DNA of 64,000 nt from Sphingomonas rosea (GCF_039538065.1 NZ_BAABBR010000001.1:434001-498000); one strand, 5' to 3'; positions 18,166-28,112 are shown, counted from the stretch's first letter. Notes: generated by a model from the sequence alone, not told the origin. Made by a program: numbers and translations.

Positions 18166-19359
18166 ATGAATCGCGAAACCCGGCTTGAGCGGGATGACAC
18201 GATCGTGGTGGTGGACGGTGCCCGGCGGCGCCGGAACATGATCCTGGCGATCGTCGGCATCGTGCTGGTGCTCGCGCTCGCCTGGTTCCTGTTCAACCGC
18301 GCGAACAACGAGGCGACGCCTGCGGCGGATACCGCGGCGGCTGCCGGCAAGGGTGGCGCGGGCAATGTCCCGACCGTGACCGTGATCGTCCCGGGTCAGA
18401 GCCAGGTCGCCAAGATCATCACCGCTACCGGCGCGCTCGCCGCCCGCCGCGACCAGCCGGTCGGCGCCGCGGGCCAGGGTGGCCGCGTGACTGCCGTCCT
18501 CGTCGATGCCGGCACCTGGGTCCGCCAGGGCCAGACGCTCGCGACCGTCGACCGTTCGGTCCAGGTCCAGACCAGCGCGCAGCTCGCCGCGGCGGTCGAA
18601 TCGGCCCGCGCCAATGCCGCGCTCGCGCAGAACGAATATGACCGCTCGGCGGCGCTGGTCGGCCGGGGCTTCGTCTCCAAGGCCGATCTCGACCGCAAGA
18701 AGGCCGCGCGCGACCAGGCGCAGGCGCAGGTCCGCGTCGCCCAGGCGCAGCTCGGCGCAACCCGCGCGGGCATCGGTCTCCTCGACATCCGTGCGCCGAG
18801 CGCCGGCCTGATCCTCCAGCGCAACCTCGAGGTCGGGCAGGTGATCGGCGCGGGCAGCCAGGGCCTGTTCCGCCTCGCCGCCGGTGGCGAAATGGAGATG
18901 CGCGCAGGGCTCTCGCAGCAGGACCTCGCCGCGATCCGGGTCGGCATGCCCGTCAGCGTCACCCCGATCGGCATGACCAGCAGCATCACCGGCCGCGTGT
19001 GGCAGGTGGCGCCGACCATCGATCCCCAGTCGCGCCAGGGCGAAGTGCGAATCGCCATCCCCTATTCGCAGGGCATTCGTCCGGGCGGGTTCGCCGAAGC
19101 GCGCATCTCGGCGGGCGCAACCACCGCGCCGCTGCTGCCGCAGAGCGCGGTCCAGTCGGACGGCGACGGCAATTACGTCTATGTCGTCAACGCCAAGAAC
19201 GAGGTCGAGCGCCGCGGCGTGAAGATCGGCGTGGTCGACGAGAATGGCGCGAGTATCGTTGCCGGTCTCAGCGGCCAGGAAATGGTCGTGCTTTCGGCCG
19301 GACCCTTCCTGAACCCCGGCCAGAAGATCAATCCGAAGCGGCAGGCCGCCGCCAACTAG
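18166..19359 (+). CDS. RND efflux periplasmic adaptor (membrane fusion protein)
   Basis: A 397-residue HlyD/AcrA-type adaptor linking an RND pump to an outer-membrane channel. Seen: one N-terminal membrane segment (MILAIVGIVLVLALAWFLF), the lipoyl half-motif VTAVLVDAGTWVRQGQTLA, a coiled-coil hairpin (ARANAALAQNEYDRSAALV to VRVAQAQLGATRAG), and the second lipoyl half (IRAPSAGLILQRNLEVGQVI). I chose the ATG at 18166 with AAAAGG before it; one at 18148 is possible. The permease follows after 25 bp. No regulator gene adjoins. Confidence 0.92.
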   Translation: MNRETRLERDDTIVVVDGARRRRNMILAIVGIVLVLALAWFLFNRANNEATPAADTAAAAGKGGAGNVPTVTVIVPGQSQVAKIITATGALAARRDQPVGAAGQGGRVTAVLVDAGTWVRQGQTLATVDRSVQVQTSAQLAAAVESARANAALAQNEYDRSAALVGRGFVSKADLDRKKAARDQAQAQVRVAQAQLGATRAGIGLLDIRAPSAGLILQRNLEVGQVIGAGSQGLFRLAAGGEMEMRAGLSQQDLAAIRVGMPVSVTPIGMTSSITGRVWQVAPTIDPQSRQGEVRIAIPYSQGIRPGGFAEARISAGATTAPLLPQSAVQSDGDGNYVYVVNAKNEVERRGVKIGVVDENGASIVAGLSGQEMVVLSAGPFLNPGQKINPKRQAAAN

Positions 19360-19384
19360 GCGACCCTAGGACAGGCATAGACCC

Positions 19385-22300
19385 ATGAGTTTCCGCAACA
19401 TCTCGGCCTGGTGCATCCGCAACCCGGTGCCGCCGATCGTGCTCTTCATCGCGCTGCTGCTGGTCGGCATCTACTCGTTCGCGACGATGGAAATCACGAA
19501 CAACCCGGACATCGATTTCCCGGCGGCGAACGTGAGCATCTCGCAGCCGGGCGCCGCCCCGTCCGAGATGGTCAACCAGGTCACGCAGAAGGTCGAGGCC
19601 GCGGTGCGCGGGGTCGATGGCGTCGACGAGATCAATTCGGACGTTCGTGAGGGCAACAGCAACACCTTCATCCAGTTCAAGATCGGCACGCCGACCGACC
19701 GCGCGGTCAACGACATCAAAGCCGCGGTCGACCAGATTCGCGGCGATCTTCCCGACGGCATCCTCGAGCCGCAGGTCAGCCGCGTGAATATCGGCGGCGA
19801 CGGCTTCGTGTTCATCGCGGTCGAGGCGACCGACATGAGCCTCGAGGACCTGAGCTGGTACGTCGACAGCACGGTCTCGCGCCGCTTGCTCGCCCAGAGC
19901 GGCGTTGCGCAGGTCAGCCGCGAGGGCGGCGTCGACCGCCAGATCCGCGTCATCCTCGACCCCGCGTCGTTGCAGTCGCAGGGGATCACCGCGGCGCAGG
20001 TCAACCAGCAGCTGCGTTCGATCAACGTCGATGCGCCGGGCGGACGCGCCGAGATCGCCGGCTCGGAACAGACGGTGCGCGTCCTCGGCAATGCCAAGAG
20101 CGCGGTCGCGCTTGCCAACACCAACATCTCGCTCCCCGGCGGACGCTTCGTGCGCCTCGGCGACATCGCACAGGTCCGCGACAGCTCGGCCGAACCGCGC
20201 TCGGCGACCGAGCTCGGCGGGCGTCCCGTGGTCAGCTTCAACGTCGCCCGCGCCAAGGGCGCCTCGGACGTCACCGCCTACGACAACACCTGGGCCGAAC
20301 TGCGCAAGATCGAGAAGGAGGATCCGCGGATCCGCTTCATCGAGATCAGCAACACGGTCGACTACACCAAGGGGCAGTATCACAGCTCGATCGACGCGCT
20401 GATCGAGGGCGCCGTCCTCGCGGTGCTGGTGGTGTTCCTGTTCCTTCGCGACGTGCGCGCGACCGTCATCAGCGCGATCGCGATCCCGCTCTCGGCGATC
20501 CCGGCCTTCTGGTTCATGGACCTCATGTCCATCAACCTGAACTTCCTCTCGCTGCTCGCGCTGGCGCTGGTCGCGGGCGTCCTGGTCGACGACGCGATCG
20601 TCGAGATCGAGAACATCGTCCGGCACATGCGCATGGGCAAGAGCGCCTACCAGGCCTCGATCGACGCGGCGGACGAGATCGGCCTCGCCGTGCTTGCCAC
20701 CACCATGTCGATCGTCGCGGTGTTCCTGCCCGTCGCGCTCATGCCCGGCATCTCGGGCCAGTTCTTCCGCAACTTCGGTTACACCGTCGTGCTCGCGGTC
20801 TTCATGAGCCTGCTCGTCGCGCGCATGATTACCCCGCTCATGGCCGCCTATTTCCTGCGCAGCGGCGGGATCCAGGAGCATGCCTCGGGCAAGTGGATGC
20901 ATCGCTACCTGAGCGCGCTCCGCTGGACGATCGACGACAGCAAGGTCGCGGAAGCGCGCAAGGAACGGCGCGGCTTCTTTGTGCAGCGCCTCGCCCGCTT
21001 CAAGGACCACCGCGTGTGGATGATCGGCGTCGGCTTCCTCATCATGATCGCGACCGGCTTCGGCCTCTCGACGCTGAAGATGACCTTCCAGCCGCAGCTC
21101 GACGTGCCCAACAGCACCGTCCGGATCAGCCTCGCGCCGGGCACCACGCTCGACCAGACCAAGGCGATCACCAAGCGCGTCAGCGAGATCGTCACGGCCA
21201 ATCCGAACGTCGACCGCGTTTTCCAGCGCAGCTTCACCTCGTCGGCCTTCGTCAACATCATCTACAAGAAGGACCGCACCAAGAAGAGCTTCGAGATCGA
21301 GCGCGAGCTCGCCCCGCAGCTCGGGGCGATCGCCGACGCGCGCGTCAACATCCTCAGCCAGAACAGTGGCGGCCCCGGCGGCGGCGGCCGGCCGATCACC
21401 CTTTATCTGGGCGGTGACGACCCGCTGAAGATCGCCGATGCCGCGAACCGGATTTCGGAAGAGATGCAGTCGGTCCCGGTGCTGGTCGCTCCGCGCGTCA
21501 ACGGCGACGTGGTCCGGCCGGAAATCCGGATCAAGCCGCGCTTCGATCTTGCCGCCGACCTCGGCGTGAGCACCCAGGCGCTGGCCCAGACCATCCGCAT
21601 CGCGACCATCGGCGACATCGACCAGAACAGCGCGCGCTTCTCGCTGTCCGATCGCCAGGTCCCGATCATCGTCAGCCTCGACAAGTCTCAACGCCGCGAC
21701 ATCGCAACCCTCGAGAATCTGCCGGTGCCGACCGCCAGCGGCGGCTCGGTGCCGTTGAAGTCGGTCGCCGAAATCTCGTTCGGCTCGGGCCCGGTGACGG
21801 TGAACCGCACCAACCAGATGTATCGCATCGGCATCGGCGCGGACCTCACCCCCGGCACCGTCAGCAGCGATGCCTGGAAGCAGATCGAGCAGCTGCCGTC
21901 GGTCAAGAACCTGCCGCCGGGCGTGCAGCGACTGACGCTTGGCGACCAGAAGTGGCAGAGCGAGCTCATCCAGAACTTCGTCCTCGCGGTGATGGCCGGA
22001 ATCGCGCTCGTCTTCGCGGTGCTGGTGCTGCTCTATCGCCGCTTCCTCGCGCCGCTGGTCAACCTGGGGTCGCTGTTGCTCGCGCCGCTCGGCGCGGTGA
22101 TTGCGCTCAAGGTCACGGGCCAGCCGCTCAGCCTGCCGGTGTTCATCGGCCTGCTGATGCTGTTCGGCATCGTCGCCAAGAACTCGATCCTGCTGGTCGA
22201 CTTCGCGGTCGAGATGATGGACCATGGCATGACCAAGGACGAGGCGATCATCGAGGCCGGGCACAAGCGCGCCCAGCCGATCGTCATGACCACCGTCGCC

Positions 22301-22567
22301 ATGGTTGCCGGCATGATCCCGATCGCGTTGAGCCTGACCGGTGACGGCAGCTGGCGCGCGCCGATGGGCGTCACCGTGATCGGCGGCCTCCTCATGTCGA
22401 CCTTCCTGACGCTGCTCCTTGTCCCGGCCTATTTCAGCCTCGCGATCGACATCGAGACCTGGATCGGCCGCAAGTTCGGCAAGTCGCTGCGCGCCACCGC
22501 GCACGAGGTGCCCGATGCTGTCGATGAACCGCGTGCACCCGGGGCCATGCCGCAGCCGGCGGAGTGA
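19385..22567 (+). CDS. RND multidrug efflux permease
   Basis: A 1060-residue proton-driven pump of the AcrB/MexB fold in the inner membrane. Seen: the N-terminal helix ([20 protein letters not shown]), two large periplasmic domains, the proton-relay Asp pair in [16 protein letters not shown] of helix 4, and the second-half repeat [19 protein letters not shown]. An insertion of about 60 polar residues lies in the middle ([20 protein letters not shown] onward). Paired with the adaptor; no outer-membrane factor gene is present, so it must borrow one. Substrates are not predictable. Confidence 0.95.
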   Translation: MSFRNISAWCIRNPVPPIVLFIALLLVGIYSFATMEITNNPDIDFPAANVSISQPGAAPSEMVNQVTQKVEAAVRGVDGVDEINSDVREGNSNTFIQFKIGTPTDRAVNDIKAAVDQIRGDLPDGILEPQVSRVNIGGDGFVFIAVEATDMSLEDLSWYVDSTVSRRLLAQSGVAQVSREGGVDRQIRVILDPASLQSQGITAAQVNQQLRSINVDAPGGRAEIAGSEQTVRVLGNAKSAVALANTNISLPGGRFVRLGDIAQVRDSSAEPRSATELGGRPVVSFNVARAKGASDVTAYDNTWAELRKIEKEDPRIRFIEISNTVDYTKGQYHSSIDALIEGAVLAVLVVFLFLRDVRATVISAIAIPLSAIPAFWFMDLMSINLNFLSLLALALVAGVLVDDAIVEIENIVRHMRMGKSAYQASIDAADEIGLAVLATTMSIVAVFLPVALMPGISGQFFRNFGYTVVLAVFMSLLVARMITPLMAAYFLRSGGIQEHASGKWMHRYLSALRWTIDDSKVAEARKERRGFFVQRLARFKDHRVWMIGVGFLIMIATGFGLSTLKMTFQPQLDVPNSTVRISLAPGTTLDQTKAITKRVSEIVTANPNVDRVFQRSFTSSAFVNIIYKKDRTKKSFEIERELAPQLGAIADARVNILSQNSGGPGGGGRPITLYLGGDDPLKIADAANRISEEMQSVPVLVAPRVNGDVVRPEIRIKPRFDLAADLGVSTQALAQTIRIATIGDIDQNSARFSLSDRQVPIIVSLDKSQRRDIATLENLPVPTASGGSVPLKSVAEISFGSGPVTVNRTNQMYRIGIGADLTPGTVSSDAWKQIEQLPSVKNLPPGVQRLTLGDQKWQSELIQNFVLAVMAGIALVFAVLVLLYRRFLAPLVNLGSLLLAPLGAVIALKVTGQPLSLPVFIGLLMLFGIVAKNSILLVDFAVEMMDHGMTKDEAIIEAGHKRAQPIVMTTVAMVAGMIPIALSLTGDGSWRAPMGVTVIGGLLMSTFLTLLLVPAYFSLAIDIETWIGRKFGKSLRATAHEVPDAVDEPRAPGAMPQPAE

Positions 22568-22601
22568 ACCTGATCGAGGGTTCGTCTATTGAGCGGTTCG
22601 G

Positions 22602-23861
22602 ATGACACGTTCCGGACCGCTCACCCGCTTCAACCCCGCCCAGCCGGGCGCCGCCGGCATGAAGGTCGTCGCGACCGGCCTCTTGGTCGTGATGGCCGCG
22701 ACCTATCTCCTCACGCGCGCCTATGAAGCGCGCTATCCGGGGCTGTCGTTCGTCAAGGCGTTTGCCGAGGCGGCAATGGTCGGCGGCTTGGCCGACTGGT
22801 TCGCGGTCACCGCCCTCTTCCGCCACCCGCTCGGCCTGCCGATCCCGCACACCGCGATCATCCCGCGCAACAAGGACCGGATCGGGCTCACCCTCGCCAA
22901 TTTCATCCGCGACAATTTCCTCGTCGCCCGCGTGGTGGCGCGGCGGATGCGGAACATCGACGTCGCGGGCGCGGCGGGCCGGTTCCTCCGCACCCCGAGC
23001 GGCGAGGGCAACCGTATCCGGCGGGGCGCCTCGCGGCTGATCGCCGACGTTCTCGAAGGCCTTGATGACGAGCGGCTGGGCGGGATCGTCAAGGGCGCCA
23101 TCGCCCAGCGCATCGCCCGGACCGAGGTCTCGCCCCTCCTCGGCGCGGCGCTCGCCTCGGCGATCGAGGACAATCGCCACGTTCCGATGCTTGAGGCGGG
23201 AATCCGCACCCTCGCCCGCGCGCTCGAGGCGAACGAGCCGCTGATCCGCGAGATGGTCCGCAAGAAGGCGAGCTGGGTGCTCCGCCTCGCCGCGCTCGAC
23301 GAAAAGCTCGCCGACGCGATTCTCGACGGGCTGCGCAAGCTCACCGTCGACATGAGCGAGGACCCCGATCATCCGGTCCGCGCGAAGATGGCCGAGGCGC
23401 TCGCCCAGCTGGCGCAGGACCTCCAGCACAAGCCCGAGACCCGCGCCCGGGTCGAGGCCTGGAAGGAGGAGCTCCTCGCCAATCGCTCGGTCGCGCAGTG
23501 GCTCGACCGGCTGTGGCAACGGGCCCGCGCCGCCCTCATTGCCGGCGCGCGCGACCCCGACGCGGTGATGGCGGGCCGGATGGGCGAGATCATGCGCTCG
23601 GCGGGCGCCACCCTCGAGGGCGACCCCCGGATCCGCAAGGCCGTCAACCAGTTCGTCCGCCGCGCCGTCGCCGGCATGGCCGCAAGCTATGGCGGGTCGA
23701 TGGTCGGCCTCGTCAGCGAAACCATCCGCGGGTGGGACGCTCGGACGGTCACGGAACGGCTCGAATCCGCGGTCGGCCGCGACCTCCAGTACATCCGGAT
23801 CAACGGCACCATCGTCGGCGGGCTGGTGGGCCTGGTGCTCCACCTCCTCGACACGCTCTAG
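22602..23861 (+). CDS. DUF445 family membrane protein
   Basis: A 419-residue protein with a family-typical N-terminus: one membrane helix (KVVATGLLVVMAATYLLTR), then AEAAMVGGLADWFAVTALFR with HPLGLPIPHTAIIPRNKDRIG, the hallmark of DUF445 (YjiN relatives). The long middle is helical and charged. It ends with another hydrophobic segment (INGTIVGGLVGLVLHLL). Function is unknown. The gene is 34 bp downstream of the RND permease and 23 bp upstream of the pseudouridine synthase, so it may be co-transcribed. Confidence 0.88.
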   Translation: MTRSGPLTRFNPAQPGAAGMKVVATGLLVVMAATYLLTRAYEARYPGLSFVKAFAEAAMVGGLADWFAVTALFRHPLGLPIPHTAIIPRNKDRIGLTLANFIRDNFLVARVVARRMRNIDVAGAAGRFLRTPSGEGNRIRRGASRLIADVLEGLDDERLGGIVKGAIAQRIARTEVSPLLGAALASAIEDNRHVPMLEAGIRTLARALEANEPLIREMVRKKASWVLRLAALDEKLADAILDGLRKLTVDMSEDPDHPVRAKMAEALAQLAQDLQHKPETRARVEAWKEELLANRSVAQWLDRLWQRARAALIAGARDPDAVMAGRMGEIMRSAGATLEGDPRIRKAVNQFVRRAVAGMAASYGGSMVGLVSETIRGWDARTVTERLESAVGRDLQYIRINGTIVGGLVGLVLHLLDTL

Positions 23862-23884
23862 CCCGAGCGGCTAGGGGGCGGACC

Positions 23885-25027
23885 ATGTCCCCGGCCCAAA
23901 CCCGCACCTTCACCGTCGCTCCCGACGACGACGGCATTCGCCTCGATCGCTGGTTCAAGCGTCACATGGGCGAGGAAGTCAGCTTCAACCTCGTCTCGCG
24001 CTGGGCCCGCACCGGCCAGCTTCGCGTCAATGGCGAGAAGGCCACGCCGGGCGACCGGATCGAGGCCGGCCAGGTCATCCGCATTCCCTCGGCCGACGCG
24101 ACCCCGCAGCGCGCCGCCCGGCCGCAGCGCGTGCTCGAGCCGCTCACCGACGACGAGCGCAACTTCGTTCAGGAGATGGTGATCGAGACGACGCCCGACG
24201 CCTTAGTCCTCAACAAGCCCCCCGGCCTCGCGACCCAAGGCGGAACCAAGACCGATCAGCATCTCGATCGGCTCCTCGACGGGCTTGCCGACGAGGAAGG
24301 CAACCGGCCCAAACTCGTCCACCGGCTCGACAAGGACACCAGCGGGGTCCTGCTGGTTGCGCGCTCGGCGCGGTCGGCGGCCTTCTTCTCCAAAAGCTTC
24401 TCCGGCCGGACGGCGCGCAAGGTCTATTGGGCGATCGTGGTCGGCGACCTCGGCCAGGACGAGGGCCTGATCGACGCGCCGCTCGCCAAGCAGCCCGGCA
24501 CCGGCGGCGAGAAGATGCACGTCTCCGAGGAAGGGCAGGCCGCGCGGACCCGCTGGCGCGTGGTCGACCGCGCCGGCACCCGCGCCGCCTGGGTCGAGCT
24601 GCAACCGCTGACGGGTCGCACGCACCAGCTGCGCGCGCACATGGCACATCTCGGCCACCCGATCGTCGGCGACGCCAAATATGGCGGGGCCGACGCCTTC
24701 CTGACCGGTGGGATCAGCCGCAAGCTCCACCTCCACGCGCGCCGGCTCAAGATCGATGCACCGGGCGGCAAGGACATCGACGTCTCGGCCGAACTTCCCG
24801 CCCACTTCGCCGAGAGCCTCGCGACCCTCGGTTTCGAGGTGCGCGACGGCGACAATATGCCGCTCGACCGGCCCGACCCCGCCAAGGACCCGGTGGTCAA
24901 GGCCCGCCGCGTCGCGGCTGCCGCCAAGACCGCGCGCAAGGAGCGCAAGGGCGAGCGGCGTGGTCGCGGCGCCCCCGTTCCCGGCAAACCGTCGCGCGGC
25001 AAGGCGCCGCCCAAGGGCCGCCGATGA
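23885..25027 (+). CDS. RluC/RluD-family 23S rRNA pseudouridine synthase
   Basis: A 380-residue enzyme that isomerises uridines in rRNA. Seen: an N-terminal S4 RNA-binding domain (RLDRWFKRHM to GDRIEAGQVIRIP), the catalytic Asp in VHRLDKDTSGVLLVA, and TGRTHQLRAHMAHLGHPI with GDAKYG. The last 60 residues are a Lys/Arg/Gly-rich extension (KARRVAAAAKTARKERKGER), common in sphingomonad members. It is the first of four genes linked by 4-bp overlaps. Whether it acts like RluC or RluD cannot be decided. Confidence 0.92.
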   Translation: MSPAQTRTFTVAPDDDGIRLDRWFKRHMGEEVSFNLVSRWARTGQLRVNGEKATPGDRIEAGQVIRIPSADATPQRAARPQRVLEPLTDDERNFVQEMVIETTPDALVLNKPPGLATQGGTKTDQHLDRLLDGLADEEGNRPKLVHRLDKDTSGVLLVARSARSAAFFSKSFSGRTARKVYWAIVVGDLGQDEGLIDAPLAKQPGTGGEKMHVSEEGQAARTRWRVVDRAGTRAAWVELQPLTGRTHQLRAHMAHLGHPIVGDAKYGGADAFLTGGISRKLHLHARRLKIDAPGGKDIDVSAELPAHFAESLATLGFEVRDGDNMPLDRPDPAKDPVVKARRVAAAAKTARKERKGERRGRGAPVPGKPSRGKAPPKGRR

Positions 25028-25695
25028 TTCGCTGCGCCATCTTCGACTGCGACGGGACCCTCGTCGATTCGGGCGGGACCATACACCGCGCCCTCGGCAT
25101 GGCGTTCGACGCGCACGGCCTCGAGCTTCCGCCGCGCCAGCGGGCGCAGCGCGTGATCGGCCTGTCGCTGGTCGAAGCCATGGCCGAATTGGCGCCGGGG
25201 CTCGACGACGCGCAGCACAGCGCCATGGCCGAAACCTATCGCCAGTCCTTCGTCACGCTTCGCGGCCAGCAGCAGGTCGACGAGCCCCTGTTCGACGGAA
25301 TCCTGTCGTTGCTCGACCGCCTCGAAGCCGCCGGCTGGCTTCTTGCGGTGGCCACCGGCAAGTCCGACCGCGGGCTTCGGCACTGCCTCACCGCGCACGG
25401 TCTCCACGCCCGCTTTTTGTCGCTCCAGACCGCCGACCGCCATCCCTCGAAGCCGCACCCGTCGATGGCGCTCACCGCCATGGCCGACTGCGGCGCGGTA
25501 CCCGAGCAGTGCGTCGTCATCGGCGACACGGCGTGGGACATGGGCATGGCCAAGTCCGCCGGCATGCACGCGATCGGCGCGCTGTGGGGCTATCACGACC
25601 GCGACGAATTGAATGGTTCGGGTGCCGACGCGCTCGCGGCCGCACCCGCCGACGTGTTCGACATCGCCGAAAACCTCGTCAGGATTGCCGCATGA
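25024..25695 (+). CDS. HAD-family hydrolase, phosphoglycolate phosphatase-like
   Basis: A 223-residue phosphatase of the haloacid dehalogenase superfamily. Motif I is FDCDGTLVDS (nucleophile Asp), motif II VATGKSD, motif III Lys in SKPHPSM and motif IV VVIGDTAWDMGMAKSAG. The cap and length match Gph-like enzymes or the small group fused next to RluC in alphaproteobacteria. Starts at ATGA overlapping the rluC-type stop. The exact substrate is unproven. Confidence 0.88.
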   Translation: MIRCAIFDCDGTLVDSGGTIHRALGMAFDAHGLELPPRQRAQRVIGLSLVEAMAELAPGLDDAQHSAMAETYRQSFVTLRGQQQVDEPLFDGILSLLDRLEAAGWLLAVATGKSDRGLRHCLTAHGLHARFLSLQTADRHPSKPHPSMALTAMADCGAVPEQCVVIGDTAWDMGMAKSAGMHAIGALWGYHDRDELNGSGADALAAAPADVFDIAENLVRIAA

Positions 25696-25922
25696 GCCAG
25701 GAGCAGGACGCCCTCTGGGCCAAGCGTTTCCGCATCTTCGCGCTGCTTCGCCTGTCGGGCCTCGCGATGTTCCTGCTCGGCATGGGAATCGTCTTCAGCG
25801 ACCTCGTCGAGCCGGGCGGCGCGCTGGGGCTCGGCATGGTGGTGATTGGCGCGGGGCTGGTCGAAGCGCTGCTCGGGCCGGTGCTGCTGCGCCAGGCGTG
25901 GGAGAAAGGCGACCGGCGGTGA
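25692..25922 (+). CDS. Small two-helix membrane protein
   Basis: A 76-residue protein with two hydrophobic segments (LRLSGLAMFLLGMGIVFSDL and LGMVVIGAGLVEALLGPVLL) between charged ends. No recognised family. Its ATG overlaps the stop of the HAD gene and its stop overlaps the GTG of the ATP12 gene, so it sits inside a fully coupled set and is very likely real. Confidence 0.78.
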   Translation: MSQEQDALWAKRFRIFALLRLSGLAMFLLGMGIVFSDLVEPGGALGLGMVVIGAGLVEALLGPVLLRQAWEKGDRR

Positions 25923-26611
25923 AGCGCTTCTGGAAGGAGGCCCACACCGCCGAGGTGGATGGCGCGTGGCAGATCACGCTCGACGCCCGTCCCCTGCGCA
26001 CCCCGGCGCGCGAATTTCTCACCCTGCCGAACCGGCGCCTCGCCGAGGCGGTCGCGGCCGAGTGGCAGGAGGCGGGCGAGACGGTCGATCCGCGTTCCAT
26101 GCCGCTGACCGGGCTCGCCAATGCCGCGCTCGACCGCGTGGGTCCCGGGCATGACGCTTTCGCCGCCGGCCTCGCCCGCTACGCGGCGAGCGATCTCCTC
26201 TGCTATCGTGCCGAGCGGCCTGCCGCCCTCGTCGCCAGACAAGCCGAGGCGTGGGACCCGCTGCTGCAATGGGCGCGGCGGCGATACGACGTCGACTTCG
26301 TCGTGACCGAGGGCATTTCGCCGGTCGACCAGCCACCAGCGACGCTCGACCGGCTCGGCCACGCCGTCGCCGCGCTCGATCGCTTCACGCTCGCCGGCCT
26401 GTCGCCGCTGGTGACGATCGGCGGATCGCTGGTCGCCGGGCTCGCCCTGCTCGAAGGCGCGGTGTCGGTCGATGTGGCGTGGGAGGCGGTCAGCCTCGAG
26501 GACCGCTGGCAGCTTGAGCAATGGGGCAGCGACGCCGAGGCCGAAAAGGCGCTCGCCCTGCGCGAGGCCGACTTCCGCGCCGGCGCCCGTTTCCTGTCGC
26601 TCCTCGTCTAG
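25919..26611 (+). CDS. ATP12-family F1-ATPase assembly chaperone
   Basis: A 230-residue homologue of mitochondrial Atp12, which binds the F1 alpha subunit during assembly; alphaproteobacteria carry the bacterial form. Seen: KRFWKEAHTAEVDGAWQITL with LDARPLRTPAREFLTLP, the MPLTGLANAALDR segment, DLLCYRAERPAALVARQ and the C-terminal EQWGSDAEAEKALALRE, all diagnostic. The GTG start overlaps the preceding stop. Converges with a 4-bp overlap on gmk. ATP synthase genes are elsewhere. Confidence 0.93.
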   Translation: MKRFWKEAHTAEVDGAWQITLDARPLRTPAREFLTLPNRRLAEAVAAEWQEAGETVDPRSMPLTGLANAALDRVGPGHDAFAAGLARYAASDLLCYRAERPAALVARQAEAWDPLLQWARRRYDVDFVVTEGISPVDQPPATLDRLGHAVAALDRFTLAGLSPLVTIGGSLVAGLALLEGAVSVDVAWEAVSLEDRWQLEQWGSDAEAEKALALREADFRAGARFLSLLV

Positions 26612-27249
26612 TTCGGCTTCTCGACGAGGTTGCGGACGAAATCGAGGAGATAGGGCTGGCGTTCGCGCCGCAGCCGCTCGGCCGCGACGATCGCCTGCAC
26701 CTTCTTGGTGCACTGGTCGACGTCCTCATTGATGAGGACATAATCATATTCCGCCCAGTGCCCGATCTCGGCTGCCGCGCGCTTCATGCGATAGTCGATC
26801 ACGTCCTCGCCGTCGGTCCCGCGCCCAGTCAGCCGGCGCTCGAGCTCGGCCATCGAAGGCGGCAAAATGAAGATTCGCACGAGATCGGTGCGAAAGGCAT
26901 ATTCGAGCTGCTGCGTGCCCTGCCAGTCGATGTCGAAGAGCGTGTCGCGGCCCGCCTTCAGCGCATCCTTGATCGGCTCCTTGGGGCTGCCGTAGCGATA
27001 CCCGAAGACATAGGCCCATTCGGCCAGCTCGTCGGTATCGACCAGCTCCTGGAACTGCGCCTCGTCGACGAAATGATAGTCGACGTCCGCCACCTCGCCC
27101 GGCCGCATCGGCCGGGTGGTCGCGCTGATCGACATGGTGATCGTCGGATCTTCCTCCATCAGCTTGCGGCCGATGGTGGATTTGCCCGCGCCCGAGGGCG
27201 AGGAGAGCACGACGAGAAGGCCGCGGCGGGTGCGCAGAGCATGGTCCAT
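26608..27249 (-). CDS. gmk: Guanylate kinase
   Basis: Phosphorylates GMP to GDP in the cytoplasm. A 213-residue protein with the P-loop SSPSGAGKST, GMP-binding ISATTRPMRPGE, DVDYHFVD and the lid LTGRGTDGEDVIDYRM. The ATG at 27249 gives family length; the frame stays open far upstream, antisense to the phasin gene, but that extension is not coding. Divergent from the phasin with about 105 bp between starts. Confidence 0.96.
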   Translation of the reverse strand: MDHALRTRRGLLVVLSSPSGAGKSTIGRKLMEEDPTITMSISATTRPMRPGEVADVDYHFVDEAQFQELVDTDELAEWAYVFGYRYGSPKEPIKDALKAGRDTLFDIDWQGTQQLEYAFRTDLVRIFILPPSMAELERRLTGRGTDGEDVIDYRMKRAAAEIGHWAEYDYVLINEDVDQCTKKVQAIVAAERLRRERQPYLLDFVRNLVEKPN

Positions 27250-27316
27250 GCGCGCTCTTGCCGCCGAGCTGGCCGCAGCGTCAATGCTGCAAGTGCGAAG
27301 AGGTCTTGATTTATTG

Positions 27317-27342
27317 TGCATCGCACTATATTGTGCACTGCA
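27317..27342 (+). promoter_or_regulatory. Tandem TGCN3GCA sites, candidate PhaR operator
   Basis: TGCATCGCA at 27317-27325 and TGCACTGCA at 27334-27342 lie 17 bp apart and end 12 bases before the phasin ATG. PhaR, the PHA-responsive repressor of phasin genes, binds TGC/GCA-rich palindromes of this form. The regulator gene is not in the window. Confidence 0.5.
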
Positions 27343-27354
27343 ACAAGGACAGAG

Positions 27355-28044
27355 ATGATGACCGAAGAGATCGCCACGATCGAGACCGAAGTTACCGAAG
27401 CGCCTGCCGAGGCGATGGAGCCGGCGGTGCTCGAGGCCGTCATGAAGGTCAATGCGCGCCGGGTCAAGACCGAGCGCAAGCCGCGGGCCCGCAAGGCCGC
27501 CGGCACGACGAACACCAAGCGGCCCGCGCCCGTGCGCGACGAGCCGGCCATCGAACAAGGGGATAGCAACGTGAACTTCGACAACATGAACTGGACCAAC
27601 TTCCAGCCCTTCGCCGCGCTTCCGGGCGCCGACCGTTTCCAGACCATGTTCGCCGAGGCCGGCAGCCGTGGCCAGGAAGCGATCGAGAAGAGCCGCCGCG
27701 CCGCCGAAGAGCTCGCCGAGCTGACCCGCGCGAACGTCGAGGCGGTCGTCGAGGCCGGCAAGATCGCCGCCACCGGCGCCAAGAGCGTCGGCGAGGACGC
27801 CATCAGCCGGGCCCGTTCGGGCCTCGAGCAGAACGTCGCCGAGCTCAAGAACCTCGCGCAGGCCACCAGCCCGAGCGAATTCTTCCAGCTGCAGGGCGAG
27901 ATCGCCAAGCAGAACTTCGACCGTCTGGTCGCCAACTTCAGCCAGCTGACCGAAGCCTCGGTCAAGCTCGCCGGCGAAGCGATCCAGCCGCTCTCGAACC
28001 GTGCCGCCGTCGCGGCCGACAAGATCAACGAACTGACTGCCTGA
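27355..28044 (+). CDS. Phasin family protein
   Basis: A 229-residue granule-associated protein. Residues about 1-75 are acidic then Lys/Arg-rich (KTERKPRARKAAG). The phasin_2 domain follows: FAALPGADRFQTMFAEAGSR, then long amphipathic helices (SRRAAEELAELTRANVEAVV, GEIAKQNFDRLVANFSQLTE), the part that coats polyhydroxyalkanoate granules. AAGGA precedes two adjacent ATGs (27355 and 27358). The PHA synthase gene is 4 kb away, supporting a storage role. A strong terminator follows. Confidence 0.9.
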   Translation: MMTEEIATIETEVTEAPAEAMEPAVLEAVMKVNARRVKTERKPRARKAAGTTNTKRPAPVRDEPAIEQGDSNVNFDNMNWTNFQPFAALPGADRFQTMFAEAGSRGQEAIEKSRRAAEELAELTRANVEAVVEAGKIAATGAKSVGEDAISRARSGLEQNVAELKNLAQATSPSEFFQLQGEIAKQNFDRLVANFSQLTEASVKLAGEAIQPLSNRAAVAADKINELTA

Positions 28045-28070
28045 TAACCCTCCTCCTGTCAGGCTTCAGC

Positions 28071-28112
28071 GCGGCCGCCCCCTGCGTATCAGGGTGGCGG
28101 CCGCCATCGTTT
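28071..28112 (+). terminator. Strong rho-independent terminator after the phasin gene
   Basis: Outer arms GCGGCCGCC and GGCGGCCGC (9 bp), inner arms CCCTG and CAGGG, a one-base bulge and a 5-base loop, followed by CATCGTTTT. Confidence 0.85.

Noticed and set aside
19328..22504. 1058-codon minus-strand frame
   Set aside because: Lies fully antisense to the RND permease; charged low-complexity translation without domains; a result of high GC.
27250..27558. N-terminal extension of guanylate kinase
   Set aside because: Antisense to the phasin gene and its promoter; kinase length is normal from 27249.
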